Source: Sympetrum striolatum
Taxonomy: Eukaryota > Arthropoda > Insecta > Odonata > Libellulidae
Length of the DNA stretch: 64,000 nucleotides
Assembly (NCBI GenBank): GCA_947579665.1
Contig: OX388351.1
Coordinates: 61,512,939 to 61,576,938, forward strand
Direction: 5' to 3'
In this document: positions 34,918 to 46,900 of the stretch, one piece after another
Layout of the letters: every line of letters begins with the position of its first letter
Position numbering within the stretch: position 1 is the first letter of the stretch
The notes under the pieces: generated by a model
The model's database searches: none
What the model saw: the letters and a program-made list of their open reading frames with translations, nothing else
Told to the model about the DNA's origin: nothing
Made by a program: the position numbers and the translations under genes

Positions 34918-36262
34918 ACAAGGAATGATTCCCAAGGAATGGAACCACGCAAGGATTGCCCTTCTGCACAAGAAAGGAAGCAAAGAAGATTTGAAGAACT
35001 ATCGCCCCATTAGCCTCCTTCCAGTTGTCTACAAAACATTCATGAGTATAATAGCGGAACGTCTTAAGATGACCCTGTCTTCAGCCCAGCCTAGAGAACA
35101 AGCGGGATTCCGGAAAGGCTTCAGCACTATGGACCACATCCACACATTACAGGAAATTATAAACAGAACGAATGAATACAAGATGCCACTCGTCCTTTGC
35201 TTTGTAGATTATGAACAGGCCTTTGACTCGGTAAGTACCTCCTCCACTCTGAAAGCTCTGAAGAATCAAGGGATAGATTCTGAGTACATCCGCCTCTTGC
35301 GCAGTGTCTACGAGAATGCCACAGCTTCTGTAATGCTTCATGAAGAGACCGATGAATTCAAGATTGAAAAGGGAGTTCGACAAGGTGACGGTCTATCTCC
35401 CATCTTGTTCACAGCCATTTTAGAAGAAGTTTTTAAAACCCTTGATTGGGAAGAGAAGGGGTTAAGAGTAAATGGGGAGTACATCAGTCACCTCCGTTTT
35501 GCAGATGATATAGTTCTCTTTGCAGCTAACGCAGTAGATCTAACTTCAAGACTTGAAGAGCTAAACACAGCAGGACAGAAGATAGGACTCAGGATAAACC
35601 TAACAAAAACAAAGGTAATGTATAATTCTTTTACAGTGCAAGAGCCAGTCAAACTTCAAGGAAAACCTCTGGATGTTTGCTTGGAATACACATACCTGGG
35701 ACAACTTGTAACAACAGGAGAGAAAAACAGGATTAATGAAGTAAACAGAAGAATGAAACTTGGCTGGAGCGCATTTGGAAGGAACTCAGGCATTCTGAAG
35801 TCAAGAATGCCAATGGTTTTGAAGAGGAAGGTCTTCAACCAATGCATTTTACCTGTCTTGACCTATGGAAGTGAAACTTGGGTGTTAAATGCTGCAATAA
35901 CCCAGAGACTTCAGACAACGCAAAGGAGCATGGAGCGCTGCATGCTGGGAATCACAAGAAGAGACAGGAAACGAAACACTTGGGTGAGAATGATGACTGG
36001 AGTTACAGACATAATAGATAAGGTAAGATCACTGAAATGGAGGTGGGCCGGCCATATTGCAAGAAGAAACGACAACCGTTGGACATCTACAGTTCTCAAC
36101 TGGATACCAAGAGATGTGAAGAGACCAAGAAGACGACCTATGGACAGGTGGAACAGAGACATCATCAAGTACTTAGGTGTAACGTGGCAACGAGAAGCTC
36201 AGGACAGAGAAAATTGGAAAGTACTTGGGGAGGCCTACATCCGACGTCGGATTGAAAATGGC

Positions 36263-36265
<3 letters not shown>
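34901..36265 (+). pseudogene. RTE reverse transcriptase (frameshifted polyprotein, 3' part)
   Basis: 454 codons in the +1 frame relative to the endonuclease part, overlapping it by 17 bases. Reverse-transcriptase motifs are intact: NYRPISLLPVVYKTF, FVDYEQAFDSV, GVRQGDGLSPILF, FADDIVLF, KTKVMYNS and YTYLGQLV, then the RTE C-terminal region with W.GHI.RR and R..DRWN..I. Compared with copy 1, the deleted 26 bp span 31759-31784 there. This part alone has no endonuclease, and its first Met is fortuitous. Both halves together equal one ancestral polyprotein of about 960 residues. Confidence 0.85.
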
Positions 36266-36293
<28 letters not shown>

Positions 36294-36365
36294 ATATATA
36301 TATATATCTATTATATATAGACGTTTCTCCGGATATACCTATATATATATAAGTTATATATAGGG
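36262..36365. repeat. (TGA)n LINE tail followed by TA-rich sequence
   Basis: About ten TGA units (36262-36291) end the LINE. TA-rich sequence with short interruptions runs to about 36365 and leads into the B-box array. Confidence 0.8.
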
Positions 36366-36379
36366 GATCAAAATTCTAA

Positions 36380-37320
36380 CCATGTTCCACAAGTGCCACC
36401 GACTTGAAATTTTTACGACGTTATGGCCATAACGTGTAACCTCCAGGAAAAAGCCGACATTAAACCTCGGTGTCATGGGTTCGATTCCAGAAGGCCCCAA
36501 AGTCGCGATTTTCTCCATAAGGATACATGGCATGGATTTTCGAAATTTTTTTTGGTGCACTTCCCGGAAAAGGAGAGAGTTGAAATTCAAGGGATCGCAA
36601 GAAGCCGTGCATCTCCAACGTAAATCAGAAAGACATCGCCGAATATGGTCCATGCTTCGATGCTAGGTCGGGGCAAAAATCGGCCGTTTAAAATGCATTG
36701 CGGCGATTTTGAAGATTTTTTTTTGATCCTTTCCCGATAACATGGATACTTGAAACTCGGCACGTCGATAGATATCATGAATATATTTCATAATCAAATT
36801 TTACGTATTAGCTTATGGTCCTTGGTTCGATCCCAGAGGGCAATTTGCACTTCTCAATGCATTTCTTACGGAGATAACGGAAGCAAAATTAAGGTACTTC
36901 CCGGCATGCTATCGACATCAAACTTAGCATGGTACAAGAACAACTATTTACAAATCAAACTGTGCATTTACAGCTAACTATAAGTCCTGGGTTCGACACC
37001 AGGTGTCTCTGCAATTAGAAGTTGATCCGATTTTTGGGAATTAATTTGAAACCTTTGCCAATAATATAGAAACTTGAAATTCGGCATATAGATAGAGATC
37101 ATATATATATTTCATGAAAATATTTTAGATTTTATAGATAGTCCTTGGTTCGAATCCAGAGAACCATTTACATTCGTGAAAAGTAGGACGTCGTTTCAGG
37201 CTGTTCCAGCCAATATTTTTACTTGAATTTTCACACATAGTTAGACATGGAGATCTTCTATTGTAGTGCATAGTAAGTTCATCAGGAAGGCCCGGGTTCG
37301 ATGCCAGACGATGAAATTGC
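36380..37320 (+). repeat. Tandem array of six units, each with a tRNA B-box-like core
   Basis: GGTTCGANNCCAG-type cores occur at 36477, 36653 (degenerate, TGCTTCGATGCTAG), 36823, 36989, 37146 and 37294. Spacings are 176, 170, 166, 157 and 148 bp. Each unit also has an ACTTGAAATTCGGCA-like segment about 70-80 bp before the core (for example 36740, 37067, 37219), followed in the best units by ATAGATAGAGATCATATAT. The core matches the polymerase III B box GGTTCGANNCC, but no complete tRNA fold is visible and the A box is absent or misplaced (TTAGCTTATGG at 36809 is only about 14 bp upstream). TA repeats flank the array on both sides. There are short frames but no coding signal. Function unknown. 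Confidence 0.7.
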
Positions 37321-37439
37321 AGCGAATTTTAAGAATATTTCAATCGTTTTTTTTTTTCTTTTGAGAACCGTCCCTATATGATGCCGATATAAAATTGTTG
37401 TTGTTTATCTGCTTGCAGTATGCAAGCAACATTTTACTC

Positions 37440-37440
<1 letters not shown>

Positions 37441-37493
<53 letters not shown>
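37441..37493. repeat. (TA)n microsatellite
   Basis: About 26 TA units, about 120 bp after the B-box array. Confidence 0.9.
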
Positions 37494-37496
<3 letters not shown>

Positions 37497-38739
37497 CGTC
37501 ATAGCTCTGGACATAGTGTCAAGTCAAGGATCGTAGTGATTTGCACATATTAGCTTAGGAGTTCATCATCTGCACTCTATACCAGAATCCTCCAGCGATG
37601 TGCCATTAATAAATATTTGTTGCCTCCGATAAAGTCAATGAAAACATTATTCAAGTACTTAAAATCAAACATTCTGACGTATATTATCTTGTATAGTATT
37701 ACGTAACATAAAATTTAATTTCTTCAATGCATTGATTTCTCTTTATCAGTTAAAATTGATTTGATTGTTTAGAAAGAGCCTGAGGGTTCCGTGGCTTGCA
37801 AAAGGATGGGAAGAACAGCTCAACATCATATGGGATTCACATCAATGATAATTCCAGTTTCTATTTTTAAAGCAAAAGCATTTACTAATTATTGAGACTT
37901 TGGATCAAATTTGAACCGAAAAGGACTTTAATTAATGATTAACAAACTTAATGCCAAGGTCTTCTTCTTTATATAGAAAAATTGAAAGTAATTAGACTTT
38001 GACATTAGGGGCATATCAGGAAAATTTTAATTTTTATAAAGACAAAGAAGGACCGAAAATAAAAATTTGAATGAGGTGAATGGAAAGCTAAAGAGAACGA
38101 ATCTTAAATAAAAGACGTAAGACTTGAACATCTGTGAACATTTTTCTGTAGAGAAAGATATGTGCCATGTTTGGGGATGAATAAATATTTTTAAACGTGA
38201 TGAATATACGTTTACCCCAAAAGAGGGCAGAAAGTACAAAAGCTCTTTATTGATGATATCAAATAATTTGGAGCAAATGCAATCACTCCGGCCTTTACTT
38301 AGTGAAACTTAATTTAAATATACATTCTATTAAATCAAACTCTCTTTACTCCACAAAAAACTATTGATTAATACCGAATTCATTAATGTTAATTAATTAA
38401 TTTCAATTCATACATTCATTGTTGATTAATTTTGTGGTATAAAGAAATTGCTTTTATCTTATGTATATTATTAATTCGGAGATTCATAATATTCGTGTAC
38501 AAGATTATGGGAATCAAATTCATGTGAAAGTTAAAGAGATAACATAGTAACATTGTGAATTTAAAATAAAGACCCGAGTGATATTTTCAAAATTTAGAAT
38601 TAAATTTAAAATCTCATAATTGTTTTAGATGGTACATCTCATGGAAATATTTTACACGTAGCAATGTCAAATATGGTCTAGCAGGCTGAGAGTAGTAGTT
38701 TAGCAATAGAGAACCCTTGTTACAGCGTGATTGATTTGC
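37494..38739. other. AT-rich non-coding stretch
   Basis: No supportable feature. Confidence 0.5.
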
Positions 38740-39370
38740 GTGAGAGCATGAATGTAATTGAGAAATTTCCCAGAGGATTCAATGGGAAATCTGGCTTCGA
38801 CCCGCCAAGTTCTCGGGAAAGAACGAATTAAGCCGAATTGCATTCGAGTATTTCTCCCCGAGTTCCTTCGCCTATCTCACGCAGCTCTCTTTTATTCCGG
38901 CATATGCGCTCCTCGGCGGCCCTTTGTCACCCCAAAGCGACAACTCCTTCGGCTGAATCTCTTTCGAAGGAGGCCGTCGGCCTAATTTCAACGTGAAGAT
39001 AGTCCTTCGGATTCGGGAAACAAATATATCGGCGGAAAAGCCGTCGTAAAAATGCGGCCGTGCCTTTATTGGCCGCATATCTTTGGGAAGCGCGGGGAAT
39101 GGCATACCGGATTGAATGGCTGAGGAGACGCGATGGGTCTCATTGTGCGTGGAGGCAGCTGCGGCGGTGATAAGAATGGCGGGAGGATAAACAGAGAGAA
39201 GGCTGATGAAGGGTCTCACCGAGAACAGAGGGGAATTATGATCTGTTGATTTAACCAGAGACGCCATTCTACCTGAGTCAGAATTTACCTTCGCTGGTAT
39301 CTGCGGCAAAGCCCGATTTTTGCCCACGTCTCACGTCTTCGATGGTCTATGAGATATGACGGAATTTGAC
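38740..39370. other. GC-rich unique-looking island
   Basis: Abrupt rise in GC and CpG between AT-rich flanks. A 151-codon frame on the minus strand and a 75-codon frame on the plus strand overlap, neither with a domain. No repeat family was recognised, so this may be host regulatory sequence. Confidence 0.35.
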
Positions 39371-40339
39371 CGTCCATGGAATATTGTAGCTTTACGAGGA
39401 TTAGCCTTACTGAGGTGACTTGTACTTTGACAATATATCTCACGCTGGAATTCGTAATTTTTAAACTTTTTTCAAAGTCTTATATACACATGTAAAATTT
39501 TCGAGTTATACTTTATATTAATTTTATATACTTTATGATGTAATATAGTAATAAATTTAGTCAGTTATGCTAATTTTCTTAAATGTCTCTCACATTTTGC
39601 GGCAATCGTTCCGTTTCAAAAACGCAAAATTAGTTTCCTATTCGCGACATGTTCCCTAAAGTAGTCTATCCTTGTGAGTTACTTCTCAGACAAATATTAA
39701 GCAGTAATTCTCTCCAAAGCTATTACCCACCCTCCTCATTATCTACAATGTTTTTCTCAAATTTCTCTTTTTAGTATTAAAAGTGAATATTACAGTGTAG
39801 TAATTTTTCATTTAATAACCCTCGGATCTTATAAGTTATACTAAATGTAATATTTTAATGAGCAAATTTAAAATGCATCCAAAATAATCATTAGCCTTTA
39901 TTTGTCAAGTTTTAATTTTAAGCTTCACCGTTTAAATTTTTTATTTCATTTCCTATGCTTCAGTACTACTATTGATTGAATTTGAAATGGAGTTATACAA
40001 AGTAACCATGTGATTTAAATACGACTTTGATGTATTTGTCAAAAAATAAACACAAGTGATTGCAAAAATGTGTCACATTTATGCTTCACTAGATGTAAAC
40101 AGTAAAGGATTCAGAATTTGAGGTTGAATCGCTTTTTAAATTTAATTTGTTGGAGAGCGTTTCATTTTTTCCAGGCACTATTTATCACTAGTGTCACCTT
40201 TTTGAAAAAGCATTTTCAAAGCATTCCATTTAACAAATTAAAAATGTCCTTTGATCGCGCAAATAACAGATACGCAAATTTCCTGAAAATTATAGAATTT
40301 ATATTTATATTTGAATTCTCATAAATCAGCAGTTCATTA
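39371..40339. other. AT-rich non-coding stretch
   Basis: No supportable feature. Confidence 0.5.
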
Positions 40340-40470
40340 ACGTGTATTAAATTCAGTTTGCAGGAATATATGGCGGTGGAATTGTTGAAAGTGATACAGC
40401 TGTAGTGTGTAGACTCATAGGGAACCCCACCGGGAATTGAATGCTGGTCCGCAGTCATCAAAGTTGAAAA
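40340..40470 (-). repeat. Possible degenerate tRNA-derived SINE head
   Basis: On the minus strand, GACCAGCATTCAATTCCCGG resembles a tRNA T-arm with a degenerate B box. No tail family assigned. Confidence 0.25.
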
Positions 40471-41829
40471 TGTTGCCCATTTGCCAATCCGGAAACAATC
40501 AACAGGAATAAATAAAATTAAAAAGAGTGATATACGGCAGATTAAAAATCACATCCTTCAGAAAGATATAAGGAACTTATTTTTATTATTTATTAAATAA
40601 TAATGGTATAGCTACGAATGAAAATATTAGGTACGTTTTAAGACTATAATCATACCTATCTCTTGGGACTGATATGCGTGTCAGCCATTCTGTTCGGAAT
40701 GTATTTTCGCAGTTACAGAAAATTTTCCTTTGTTTGAATGTAATATATATTGACAGTAAAGAGCAGGGATTTCGACTGTATAGCAGTTCCAGGAAAAGAG
40801 ATTCCAGGTTCCAGGAATCTATCATGTATTCGATGTGGTTACTTTTTATAAATAATTTCACCAACTCCTCTCCCCTCCTTACCAGCAAAACTAGCTGCTA
40901 AAGTATAAATTATTTTTCTATGATCTTCCCATTGGAAAAAATATATGTTTCTTATATACTCATCCTAGAATAACAATTGATCTAGTTCATTATTTATCAA
41001 TTTCAAGGCAATAATTTGATTTTAATATAAGACTAAACGTATACAGTGGTTGTGAAACGCCTTTCAGGTTATATGTAAAGTCTCGCTTATTAAACTAGGT
41101 GATTTTTGGTCACTCAATGTCCATCCTCACGTAATCACGGCTCTAATCACATTTATCTGCACTCATTAAATCTATTAAATCAAGTTAATCAAATGTGATG
41201 ATGAGAACTGTAATGAGGGTGATACGGCATTAACCAAAGTTAGTATAATATATCGGCATGTAGTTTCTTTTTCTCCGACCGTTTATTCTGTGGAAAAATG
41301 ATCCCCTCTTCATCATTCAAATGTAATTACTTTCGCAATCGATATGCGTGAGTTCATTATTCAAAAGAGAGTCCGACCAATGGCATCCATCTTCGCAGGG
41401 CCAATTACACGGCCCTTTTGTGCGGAGCTATAATTTGGGATGTAACATGCGTTATTAACCATAGTCAAAACGCAGATTCGAACATTTCCACCGTCTGATG
41501 CGGACAAGAAACGTTGACGAACGACCAATGAAATGCAGACGCGTTGGATTAGTCCATTTACGCCCGCTCGGTCCCATTGTGTCCTCCCCCTCCCAACCCA
41601 AAAGCCCCACATCCACGTCCACGGTACGCTCAAACCGCAAGCGAAACTCGCCCATGGAAACTAACGAGAGAGGAGCATAGTGTGTCCTCCGTGGTATTCT
41701 TTTAGCCTTTCAATCGCTGGAGACGGAATGCAGACATGTTGGAATTCATATCTTTATCGATACGGGATCCCTGAGCATTTATGCCAAACGCTCGGACGTT
41801 TGAGTTGAGTGACTCGAGGTTCATGTACA
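40471..41829. other. Non-coding stretch with a GC-rich patch
   Basis: AT-rich to 41340, then a GC-rich patch at 41350-41700 with overlapping open frames on both strands and no domain. Confidence 0.5.
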
Positions 41830-42322
41830 ATTAAAACTCCCTATTAAGCACTATCTCCTTCGTTTCCTTATAGTTATCCCCACCCTTTTAGTAATCCAGC
41901 ATCTTCTGACTCTCTATTTCCCTCTGTTTTTCCCCCTGAATTCTACCCTCTATTACAGTCTTCACCTATCCTTCTCCCCTTAATATTTAACCCTCCCATT
42001 TCTTCTGTCTACGCTTAATTGCTTCAATAAAGGCCCTCTCCTCCACAACTATCTCTAATATTTCCGTGTTTGTTTTCCTATCAACCCAACTTATTTTCTC
42101 CATTCTATAGCATACCAATATCTCGAAGGTCTTCAAACGTTTGATTTATTCCATTCATAAAGTCCACGTTTCACACCTCCAAACCAAAGATTTCACCAAT
42201 TTTTTCCTGATTTCTTTTTCAAGACCTTTGGTCTTATACAATTCCCTTCCCTTCATAAAGTCTTCCTTGGCCTAGGCTATTCTTTTTCGAATCACATCTT
42301 TGCATCTTCCATCCCACGAAAG
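41830..42322 (-). pseudogene. Decayed RTE-like LINE, C-terminal part of the reverse transcriptase
   Basis: Translated on the minus strand from 42322 down to about 41991, one frame reads DGRCKDVIRKRIA, then AKEDFMKGRELYKTK, KEIRKKLVKSLVW, RCETWTL, RMEKISWVDRKTNTEILEI and EERAFIEAIKRRQKKWEG. This is the post-RT region of endonuclease-reverse-transcriptase proteins (the W.VD..TN.E.L block and RR..KW). Three stop codons interrupt it. After a frameshift near 41990 the match continues with LKTVIEG-like and YKETKEIVLNRE-like segments to about 41830. Much older than the copies at 31-36 kb and a different subfamily. The RT catalytic core is not present. Confidence 0.8.
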
Positions 42323-42417
42323 AGTACATCAACAATTTAATAGCAACCTCATGGCTAGAATATATAACTTCAGGGTTAGGAATAAGGAAACTTTAGTAAT
42401 TAATTTACATGCCTTAA

Positions 42418-42650
42418 CCCTCGACGGACTACAGATCGCGTCATAATCGCATGTCGGATGGCATCATCCGACACCTACTATTATTTTATTTTTGTATCAC
42501 AGAATAGGAGAGCTCGATGACAATGTTGCAATTTTGTATTTGTTTGGCTGGTTTTATGAATATTTTTGGCATAATATATTATGGGTATTGTTTTCAGACA
42601 ATCGCAAAGCGAAAACGTAAGAAATTTAAAATAATTCCGGCCTTGGAGGG
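42418..42650. mobile_element. piggyBac-type MITE with TTAA target duplication
   Basis: TTAA lies directly outside both ends (42414-42417 and 42651-42654). The termini are CCCTCGACGG and, reverse-complemented, CCCTCCAAGG, so 8 of 10 bases match. TTAA duplication with CCC-starting ends is the piggyBac signature. The 233-bp interior is non-coding. A near-palindrome GTCGGATGGCATCATCCGAC lies at about 42453-42472. Confidence 0.75.
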
Positions 42651-42654
42651 TTAA

Positions 42655-42770
42655 GTAAGTAAAAAGATTACCACTAGTTATCGCTCCAACTCCAAGGTCC
42701 CGGGTTCGAATCCCGGCTATGAGATTTTTCTGGCTAAGGAATGGTTGTGTTTCTTTGTAAATAGTAATAA
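42655..42770 (+). repeat. tRNA-derived SINE fragment
   Basis: AAGGTCCCGGGTTCGAATCC then CGGCTATGAG gives a clean B box (GGTTCGAATCC) in a 5-bp T-stem (CCGGG/CCCGG). The A-box part is not evident, so this is the 3' half of the head plus a tail (TTTTTCTGGCTAAGG). It runs straight into the 17-bp repeat array, which may have grown from the SINE tail. Confidence 0.5.
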
Positions 42771-42956
42771 TTGAAATGGATGTAATGATTGAAATGATGT
42801 AATGATTGAAATGATGTAATGATTGAAATGATGTAATGATTGAAAAGATGTAATGATTGAAATGATGTAATGATTGAAATGATGTAATGATTGAAATGAT
42901 GTAATGATTGAAATGATGTAATGATTGAAATGATGTAATGATTGAAATGATGTAAA
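42771..42956 (+). repeat. 17-bp minisatellite, about 11 copies
   Basis: Unit TGTAATGATTGAAATGA, nearly perfect; one unit has an A-for-T change (GAAAAGATG at about 42842). The minus-strand 92-codon frame rich in SIITSFQSLHHFNHY is simply the repeat read through. Confidence 0.9.
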
Positions 42957-43559
42957 TGGGATGTTCCTGTTTCCATTAGAGAAATTATTATTACTAGACT
43001 TGAAAAAAACACCCAGAGGTCATACCATAATTTGTTTATTTATTCCATCGACTGTAATTTATTTATTAAGTTTTATATGGCTCTTTCATTGGTAACTTGA
43101 GGGGTCATAACAGGTAGTAGTTCAGGGAGTTTTTATATCAAATGTTTCATTCTTAAACAATCGATGATAAGATCAAAACGTAAAACATTTCACACAAGAT
43201 CCGGACCATACCTTATATTTCTCATTTAACTACCATAACATATAAGACAAAAATTAGGTGAACATTTACCAATGAAATACAGTTTGTCTTTTCAGCCATA
43301 CAGCGATTTAAAAAAATAATCATGAGTATAACTAATATTTTACTGAAATAATTTACACAAAACGTTATTATTTGGAGATAATGATCGATTAGTCTTTAAA
43401 TAACTAGTTTTTATCATAAAAATAACTCAGCTACCGATTTAATTCCAAGCTAGAATTATTCAGATATGTTCAAAACTGCAAATATAATGAGAAGAAATTT
43501 AGGTTTACGAATCGGGTTGTCTTAATGAATTAAATGGGGGAGATTTTGTTTAGTTAAGG
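42957..43559. other. AT-rich non-coding stretch
   Basis: No supportable feature. Confidence 0.5.
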
Positions 43560-44500
43560 AGCGATCCGTCATGCTTCTTTTCATTTAGGAAGATCCCTCG
43601 CGAATCCATCTCATCATTTCATCCTCTATGAGACGAATTCGAAATTATGAGGTTAATGTTTTTTCTTAATTATACGCTCATTCCCGCCCGTTTAAAACAC
43701 CACGTTAACTACGTACGGTCCGTCCTTTTGACTTGCCAGCCGCTGTAGAGATGTTTCTTTATCGCATCGGATGTGTATCCGTGGGTGGAGTAGAACGTGA
43801 GGAGACGCGGGCAAAGGCAGTAATTGTTAGTCCGTTTGTGCCTCTAATGAGCAATCATCAACACCTAGGGTCAAATAGAACTCGTGCGGGCGTCCCCGCC
43901 GCTTAATTCCATTGCCGAAGAGGGAGAAATGCTGCGCGGATTGGGAACTTCCTCTTAAGTTCAAAGCGACCACTTTTTCTTCGCTTCGAGCTGACTCCTC
44001 TACGGCTTTGAGTCCTTCAAACAGCGATGACATTCCGTATCGAATCGACCTCAATTTTTCCCTCAATTCTTCCGATTTAATTGGCAATTCTCTGCGTCGG
44101 CCATCGGTTCCCCTACGCGCCCCATTCGACGTTTTGTCACCCAAACAGGCTTTATTACCCCATAATCCTTCCCTCCACTATCCCAACCGCTAATCTTCTT
44201 CTCCGCGCGCAAGAGGTAACTCTAATTTAAACTAAATGGGTTTACGCATAATTACGGAGTCCCTCGCAGTGGTCCTTTGGGCCCGCGATGTTTGCCGGTT
44301 GAATTACGCCGTGTTTAGAGTCGGACAGCCGAAAGGGTGGGCGCCCAACGCAGGCCCCGCGGCACTGTTCAAATGCCTGCGAATATCCACTCGTACAACT
44401 CTCCGAGGCGTGTTTACGCTCCGTCCTATTTATGCCGGATAATCTGAAGAGCCCTTCCAAGAAGGCGGGTGCAGTCCTCGCTGGATGAAATCGCATGCAA
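43560..44500. other. GC-rich unique-looking island
   Basis: About 900 bp of raised GC and CpG with interspersed TAATTA-like motifs. Open frames overlap on both strands (105 codons minus at 43827-44144, 93 codons plus at 43912-44193) without domains. Candidate regulatory sequence by composition only. Confidence 0.35.
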
Positions 44501-46900
44501 TTTTGAGATGGGTTTCATAACCGAGGACGCGAAACTAAATAACAATGAGGATTATGTTCCTCGGTCTATTCTGCTTCCAGAGGGAGAAATGTTTGTTTGA
44601 TTCCAGGGCCGAATTTCAATTTTCGGTGAGCCAAGAGCTAATCAGATTAAGGAAGAAGTTGCATAGGAATCCTAGAGGTGCTTCCATTGCGCCTTTCCTT
44701 CTAGTCTCATTATTTCAACAATGCAGCTGTTGTTCTACTGTAGAAGATTGCTTTACGCATAAGGCTCAAAGAATATCTTATGAACACTGCATTATCTATA
44801 TATGTGTGTAGAATGAGAATTTCCGAATTGGCTATGCCTCCTAGGAATTGTATTTATTATTGTATGCTTATGTAGAAGATTAGTTTAACACTTTATTTTT
44901 TAACTCTGTCATTAATGCCGAAATATCTGTATTCGAAATGATTTGAATAATTGGTCCAGAGATATAAGCAAGATTATCATTCATTAATTAACTTTTTTCT
45001 CCATATTATATTAAATTAAATATTTTATTTATATCGTTATATTTTTCCGCCCTTCAGTTATTGAACAATTTTCTTAATCGGTACCATTTTGAAAAGGTAA
45101 AAATTTGGAAGCTGATGTACTTTGATATGGAATTTATATAAATTAAGAAACAATGGACAATCAAGTTAAATCATTAAGACAATTATAATATTTAATTAAT
45201 ATGTTCTTTAAAAAGTTTCATGGCTGCAGAAAATATAAATCACTGCTATCTTAAAGCAAAATTCTAGATACATTTATAACTAATTTTTAATCTATTAAAT
45301 ATTAATTTTAGGAGGAACAAAGGCTATTAATGCTATAGTTACTTAAATTTGTGTACAATTCAATAAGGTTGACATTCTGACAAGGAAAGCTATACGTGAA
45401 ATATCAAAAAGTAAAAAATACAAATATCACCCAGTGTTATTTCGTCTAATTAAACATATTTTGCATAACATTTAGAATATTAATTGTATTAAGTGAAAAA
45501 ACACTCATTGAATTTCAACAGAAATATATTCAAATATCTTATTCAAACATATTCTCTGAATGGGGAGAAAATGATGTTTTCCGTACTAGAGAGAATCCCC
45601 TTCGTAATTCATTACCCTTCATAAGCACATGAAGAATCGTATTTTATAGACCCGAAAAGTTTTCCCAGAAAATGCAACAGATTTCCGAAATATACTCTAT
45701 TGCATTCTAACTACGGAATCCAGAGGAAAATGGATCGCTCGTAAGAATCCCTTCACATGTTGTGGAAATTTTCTGGAACATACAATTATCATTTAGCAAT
45801 AACCTTAATGGATTACCTCTTTTCGTTGAGACCTTTCGGGGCTAAATAAATATGTACGATTCCAATGGAGGGTATAATATCATCTTCACTCAATATACTT
45901 TTTGCAACAGCAATTAACTGGAGCCTCTCTCACAGAGTTCCATTAATGAGATAGACTCAGAGATCAGCTAGCAAACGATACGAGTTCATTTGCAGCGCAG
46001 CGAACTTAATGCACAACTTAAGTAATTTGACTAGGGGATAGAAGCCGCTTTTGCAGCGACGACGCAGATAGATCTCGTTCGAAATTCCATTTAGAGTTGC
46101 GATGAAAGGTAGAATTGCTTAAACGTCATCAATCATGTCCTGACGATCGATCTAATTGGCGTTTGGAGAGCAGACGGGGAATGGGAGAAAAGGGATTCGT
46201 TTAGAGTTAAGCGCGTTTTCTTACACTTATAGAACGGCTCGAGCACATTATCTTCCTCAGTTGTGGGGTAATACCTCGTTACCGTTCAAAAAGCGATGAA
46301 TTATCATTCTGTCATTACTATCAGTGAAATATCACTACGGCAGAAGATAAAAAACTTGGTTCTTTCCGCACCATTTAATTTGAAACGATCGATGTCCACT
46401 GAATGCCATCATAACGCAAAAAACTGCGCATAATAACGTACTTATCTACTTACAAGACACTTTCCAAACAAGGAATGCTTGCGTAATGTTCCTGATGATG
46501 GTATTTAGCCAAAGCCTGTCGTTTTCAATTATATCGTATGGAAATTACTAATTTTTCTTCATATCTCAAGTTCTTCCCATCAAGTCTAAAATATGATCAG
46601 AGATAAATTGTTCCCAGCTCGTAAGCTTACATGTTAGTGTAAATGAAATGTTGATACCTTTCCGCAAATTTTAATTTAATCACTTTTATTACGATAATAT
46701 CATTATTAATTGAAACATTAGCTTTTAGCTGTAAATAATAGCTGGTGGCTGTTTTATACTTAGCTATCTACACGACCGCTTCGTCTTATGACTTAAACGG
46801 GCTAAAATTCAATTACTGGCGAGGGATTGAACAAGATAAATTGTTTCTCCTCCAGAAATATGTAAAAATTGACTTAGAAATAAATTCAATATTCTGTGAA
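44501..46900. other. AT-rich non-coding stretch
   Basis: A small GC-richer segment at about 45960-46300. No gene or repeat family that I can support. Confidence 0.5.

Larger units (their letters stand above)
33170..36291 (+). mobile_element. RTE-type LINE, copy 2, full length but broken
   Basis: About 3.1 kb from the CCCCTCC 5' terminus to a (TGA)n tail, which is the usual RTE size. It has a short 5' UTR (about 210 bp), one polyprotein frame (endonuclease then reverse transcriptase) and almost no 3' UTR before the TGA repeats. (TA)n flanks both ends, so no distinct target-site duplication can be read. The coding region is interrupted by a 26-bp deletion at about 34914, which shifts the frame. 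It lies in the same orientation directly behind copy 1, so tandem insertion, unequal exchange or an assembly join must all be considered. Confidence 0.9.

Noticed and set aside
42771..42956. CRISPR-like array
   Set aside because: Head-to-tail 17-bp units with no spacers, in a eukaryotic genome.
42734..43012. 92-codon repetitive protein on the minus strand
   Set aside because: It is the 17-bp minisatellite translated.
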